Under the pieces are notes generated by a model, which worked only from the letters and a program-made list of their open reading frames with translations, was not told the origin of the DNA and made no database searches. The position numbers and the translations under genes are program-made. 64,000 nucleotides of DNA from Methanofollis sp. W23. GTDB taxonomy: Archaea; Halobacteriota; Methanomicrobia; Methanomicrobiales; Methanofollaceae. The stretch lies in the NCBI RefSeq assembly GCF_017875325.1, contig NZ_JAGGMN010000001.1:1756140-1820139 (forward strand), written 5' to 3'. Below are positions 62,116 to 64,000 of the stretch, in pieces; positions within the stretch are counted from its first letter, which is position 1; each line of letters starts with the position of its first letter.

Positions 62116-63315
62116 TCACTCTTTCTGCCGCTTCGTCATCACCATCTTCACCAGCGGGATCATCAATTTTGTAGAAAGCCCGTCGAGGTCATGGGCGACC
62201 TTCTCGAGTTCGTCGGGGATCGCGATCCCCTGCGGACATGCCTCCAGGCATTTCCCGCAGTGCCTGCAGCGCGAGGCATTGGCAGGGTCGCCCTCGAACC
62301 CGATCACCTGCCCAATGTAAAACCCGCGGGTGAGGAGGCGGGTGCCGCCCATGTGATACTGGTTGTAGAAGTGGAAGCACTGCGGGATGTCGACGCCGAA
62401 GGGGCAGGGCATGCAGTAGGCGCACCCGGTGCAGTCGATTCTGATCTGTCGTCGGTAGGCCGCCTTCACCTCGTCGACGACGGCATGCTCGGCGGCGGTC
62501 ATCGACCCTGGCAGGGCGTCCTCGCAGGTCTGGAGGTTCTCCTGGATGTGGCGCTCGTCGTTCATGCCAGAGAGGACGGTCGTCACCCCTGGGTGATCGA
62601 GGACCCAGCGCAGCGCCCAGTCTGCGGGATTGCGGGCGAGTCCAGAGCGGTCGTAGGCCGCCTGCGCCCCGGCCGGCAGGTCGCGGGCAAGCATCCCGCC
62701 CCGCAGAGGTTCCATCACCATCACGGCGATCCCCTGGGACGCCGCATAGTCCAGCCCCTCCCGTCCGGCCTGGAGGTCCTCGTCGAGGAGGTTGTACTGG
62801 ACCTGGCACATGGTCCAGTCATAGGCGTCGATGATCGCCCTGAAGGTCTTGCGGTCGCCGTGAAAGGAGAACCCGATGTTGGTGATCGTCCCTGCCTCCC
62901 GGGCCGCCTCCAGGAATGCGAAGACGTCGAGGTCGACGAGTTTCTTCCACGAGCGTGCGTCGAGCATGTGGAGGAGGTAGTAGTCGATGTGATCGGTCTG
63001 GAGCCGTTTGAGCTGCACCGCCAGCATCGTCTCCATCTCGGCCCGCGAGGCGACGAGCCAGGGGGTGAGTTTGTCGGCGATCTTCACCTGCTCCCGGTAG
63101 CCGTCCCTGAGGGCCCGGCCCAGGACTCGTTCGCTCTCGCCGCCATGATAGGGGTAGGCGGTGTCGACATAGTTGACCCCGCCCTCGATGGCGCTCCTGA
63201 TCTGGCGGATTGCCCGGCCCTCGTCGACCCGGCCCATCCGGGTGGGGAGGCGCATGGCGCCATACCCGAGTGCGGAGAGTCTGTCGCCGTTTTTTGGTAC
63301 GGTCCTGTAGTGCAT
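62116..63315 (-). CDS. aldo/keto reductase with C-terminal 4Fe-4S ferredoxin domain
   Basis: This encodes 399 residues from MHYRTVPKNGDRLSALGYGA. The TIM barrel has the family pattern: NYVDTAYPYHGGESERVLG with catalytic Asp and Tyr, KIADKLTPW with Lys, HIDYYLLHMLD with His, and IGFSFHGDR. Two cluster motifs follow, CTGCAYCMPCPFGVDIPQCF and CRHCGKCLEACPQGIAIP. Such fusions are common in anaerobes and are thought to couple carbonyl reduction to Fe-S electron carriers; substrate unknown. The open frame runs further upstream but that part is repeat-derived; the ATG at 63315 begins the conserved region. Confidence 0.92.
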   Translation of the reverse strand: MHYRTVPKNGDRLSALGYGAMRLPTRMGRVDEGRAIRQIRSAIEGGVNYVDTAYPYHGGESERVLGRALRDGYREQVKIADKLTPWLVASRAEMETMLAVQLKRLQTDHIDYYLLHMLDARSWKKLVDLDVFAFLEAAREAGTITNIGFSFHGDRKTFRAIIDAYDWTMCQVQYNLLDEDLQAGREGLDYAASQGIAVMVMEPLRGGMLARDLPAGAQAAYDRSGLARNPADWALRWVLDHPGVTTVLSGMNDERHIQENLQTCEDALPGSMTAAEHAVVDEVKAAYRRQIRIDCTGCAYCMPCPFGVDIPQCFHFYNQYHMGGTRLLTRGFYIGQVIGFEGDPANASRCRHCGKCLEACPQGIAIPDELEKVAHDLDGLSTKLMIPLVKMVMTKRQKE

Positions 63316-63733
63316 GGGTCTCCACGTCGGTGGGTCAGGAGAGGGGAAAAGGGCTCTGGATCTCTCAGGGTGCAGGGAGGCGATCGCAGAAGACGGTATA
63401 CCCCGGCCTCTCATGATGAAGATCGGTCGAGGGCGGCACGCCTGATCATCACGCCTTCCCTCATGTTCGCGCCGGGGACGAGTGGGGGGCGAGGGCCGCC
63501 CCGCACCCCAGGGATGGCGATGGGGACAGGAGGGTAGAGTTAAGATCATGAAGACGGGACGCAATCCTCTGCCAATCTTCATCGCCGGGGGGTCCGGGGG
63601 CAAGTGCCCCCGGCCAAAGGGGGAGGAAGGTGGGTGACACATGTCTCCCCCACACAAGAGGTGAGGGTTTCTACAGAGCCAAATATACACAAAAATCAGG
63701 GGGAGGAGGGCACCTGACGCCCTCCCGCCGCGT
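63316..63733. mobile_element. MITE-like element with degraded left end, and gene-free stretch
   Basis: The right end GAGGGTTTCTACAGAGCC (63663-63680) is perfect; the body (TCGCCGGGGGGTCCGGGGGC, AAGGTGGGTGACACATGTCT, CCCCCACACAAGAGGTGAGG) is almost the same as 9780-9907. A left end may be GGCTCTGGATCTCTC near 63352. No gene seen. Confidence 0.7.
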
Positions 63734-64000
63734 TCAGTCTTCTTCTGGAGCGGCCGCCGCAAGCCCGAGGGCCGCAAAGACCTCGTCCTGCCCGAGACGG
63801 TCGAGCATCTGGCCGAGACGCTCGCCCTCCTGGGTGTGCTCGGCGAAGTAGTCGATGACCCTCTCGACGAGGGCGGCGGCCTCCGCTTCAGGGACGAGCC
63901 CGGCGACGCGGGTGCCGGCCCGCACCCGCCGCCCGGCCTGACCGCCGAGGAAGAGGGTGAGCCCCTGGTCGCGGACCGCGATGGCGTCTTTGGGGCAGAG
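63734..64000 (-). CDS. nitrite/sulfite reductase-like 4Fe-4S protein, C-terminal part (runs off the window)
   Basis: The visible 88 residues read LCPKDAIAVRDQGLTLFLGG, then QAGRRVRAGTRVAGLVPEAE and IDYFAEHTQEGERLGQMLDR, ending AAAPEED. The GGxxGRxxRxGxR pattern and the ERLG segment are the C-terminal end of siroheme-type nitrite/sulfite reductases, here probably one of the small dissimilatory-sulfite-reductase-like proteins common in methanogens. Whether it reduces sulfite, nitrite or something else cannot be told from this end. Confidence 0.82.
   Translation of the reverse strand, partial: LCPKDAIAVRDQGLTLFLGGQAGRRVRAGTRVAGLVPEAEAAALVERVIDYFAEHTQEGERLGQMLDRLGQDEVFAALGLAAAAPEED

Noticed and set aside
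63316-63777. Upstream extension of the aldo-keto reductase frame by about 150 residues
   Set aside because: The extra part translates MITE sequence; the conserved protein begins at the ATG at 63315.

Overview
The window reads as part of the chromosome of a GC-rich methanogenic euryarchaeon, most likely from the Methanomicrobiales (Methanofollis/Methanoculleus type). The indications are an F420 hydrogenase-type FrhB-like protein, hydrogenase maturation HypF, an aldehyde:ferredoxin oxidoreductase, archaeal-type ribosomal proteins (S3Ae, archaeal S15), archaeal CCA enzyme, KEOPS Pcc1, TATA-box promoters and GGTGA-type ribosome binding sites. The genus is an inference; no rRNA is present to settle it.

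Layout. 1-5200: 5' part of an AOR gene, an Mrp/Nbp35 Fe-S ATPase with a small partner gene, glutamate dehydrogenase, a membrane protein. 5950-9500: a trehalose-phosphate synthase/phosphatase fusion and a TreT-like glycosyltransferase. 10200-18700: two large exported proteins in one operon: a papain-family peptidase with a cohesin-like domain, and a giant repeat/PKD/cohesin/dockerin protein. 20240-25980: glutamine synthetase facing a split glutamate synthase operon that ends in an FrhB-like gene. 28270-33083: a nrdH-nrdD-DUF1786 operon whose NrdD carries a 449-residue intein. 33250-38220: RNA phosphodiesterase, CCA enzyme, a zinc-ribbon protein, and amt-glnK. 38969-44339: a tightly overlapping three-gene module of tubulin/FtsZ-like protein, membrane GTPase and exported sensor-like protein. 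45190-58540: small proteins, hypF, two winged-helix genes with a Ski2-like helicase, a methyltransferase, a beta-helix protein, an information-processing cluster (rps15-DHH-pcc1-rps3ae) and tRNA-Gly(CCC). 59190-64000: an AT-rich nuclease-like gene, CGGC protein, lipoprotein, aldo-keto reductase, and the 3' end of a sulfite-reductase-like gene.

Nitrogen assimilation links several regions. gdhA, glnA/glutamate synthase and amt-glnK all have GGAA-N6-TTCC (or one-mismatch) sites in their upstream regions, the pattern bound by the archaeal nitrogen repressor NrpR. The FrhB-like gene at the end of the glutamate synthase operon suggests that F420H2 rather than NAD(P)H feeds that enzyme.

Nearly every gene-free stretch longer than 300 bp is filled with copies or ruins of one family of short non-coding elements. 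Complete copies are about 178-233 bp (a compound form is 636 bp), end in inverted repeats close to GGCTCTGTAGAAATCCTC, and in four cases are flanked by perfect or near-perfect 8-bp target duplications. They behave as MITEs, and the ends and duplication length resemble the IS6 family.

The items judged most worth following are the tubulin-GTPase-sensor module, the NrdD without a visible glycyl-radical domain (with a splicing-competent-looking intein whose homing endonuclease has lost its catalytic aspartates), the cohesin/dockerin surface proteins, and the MITE family.
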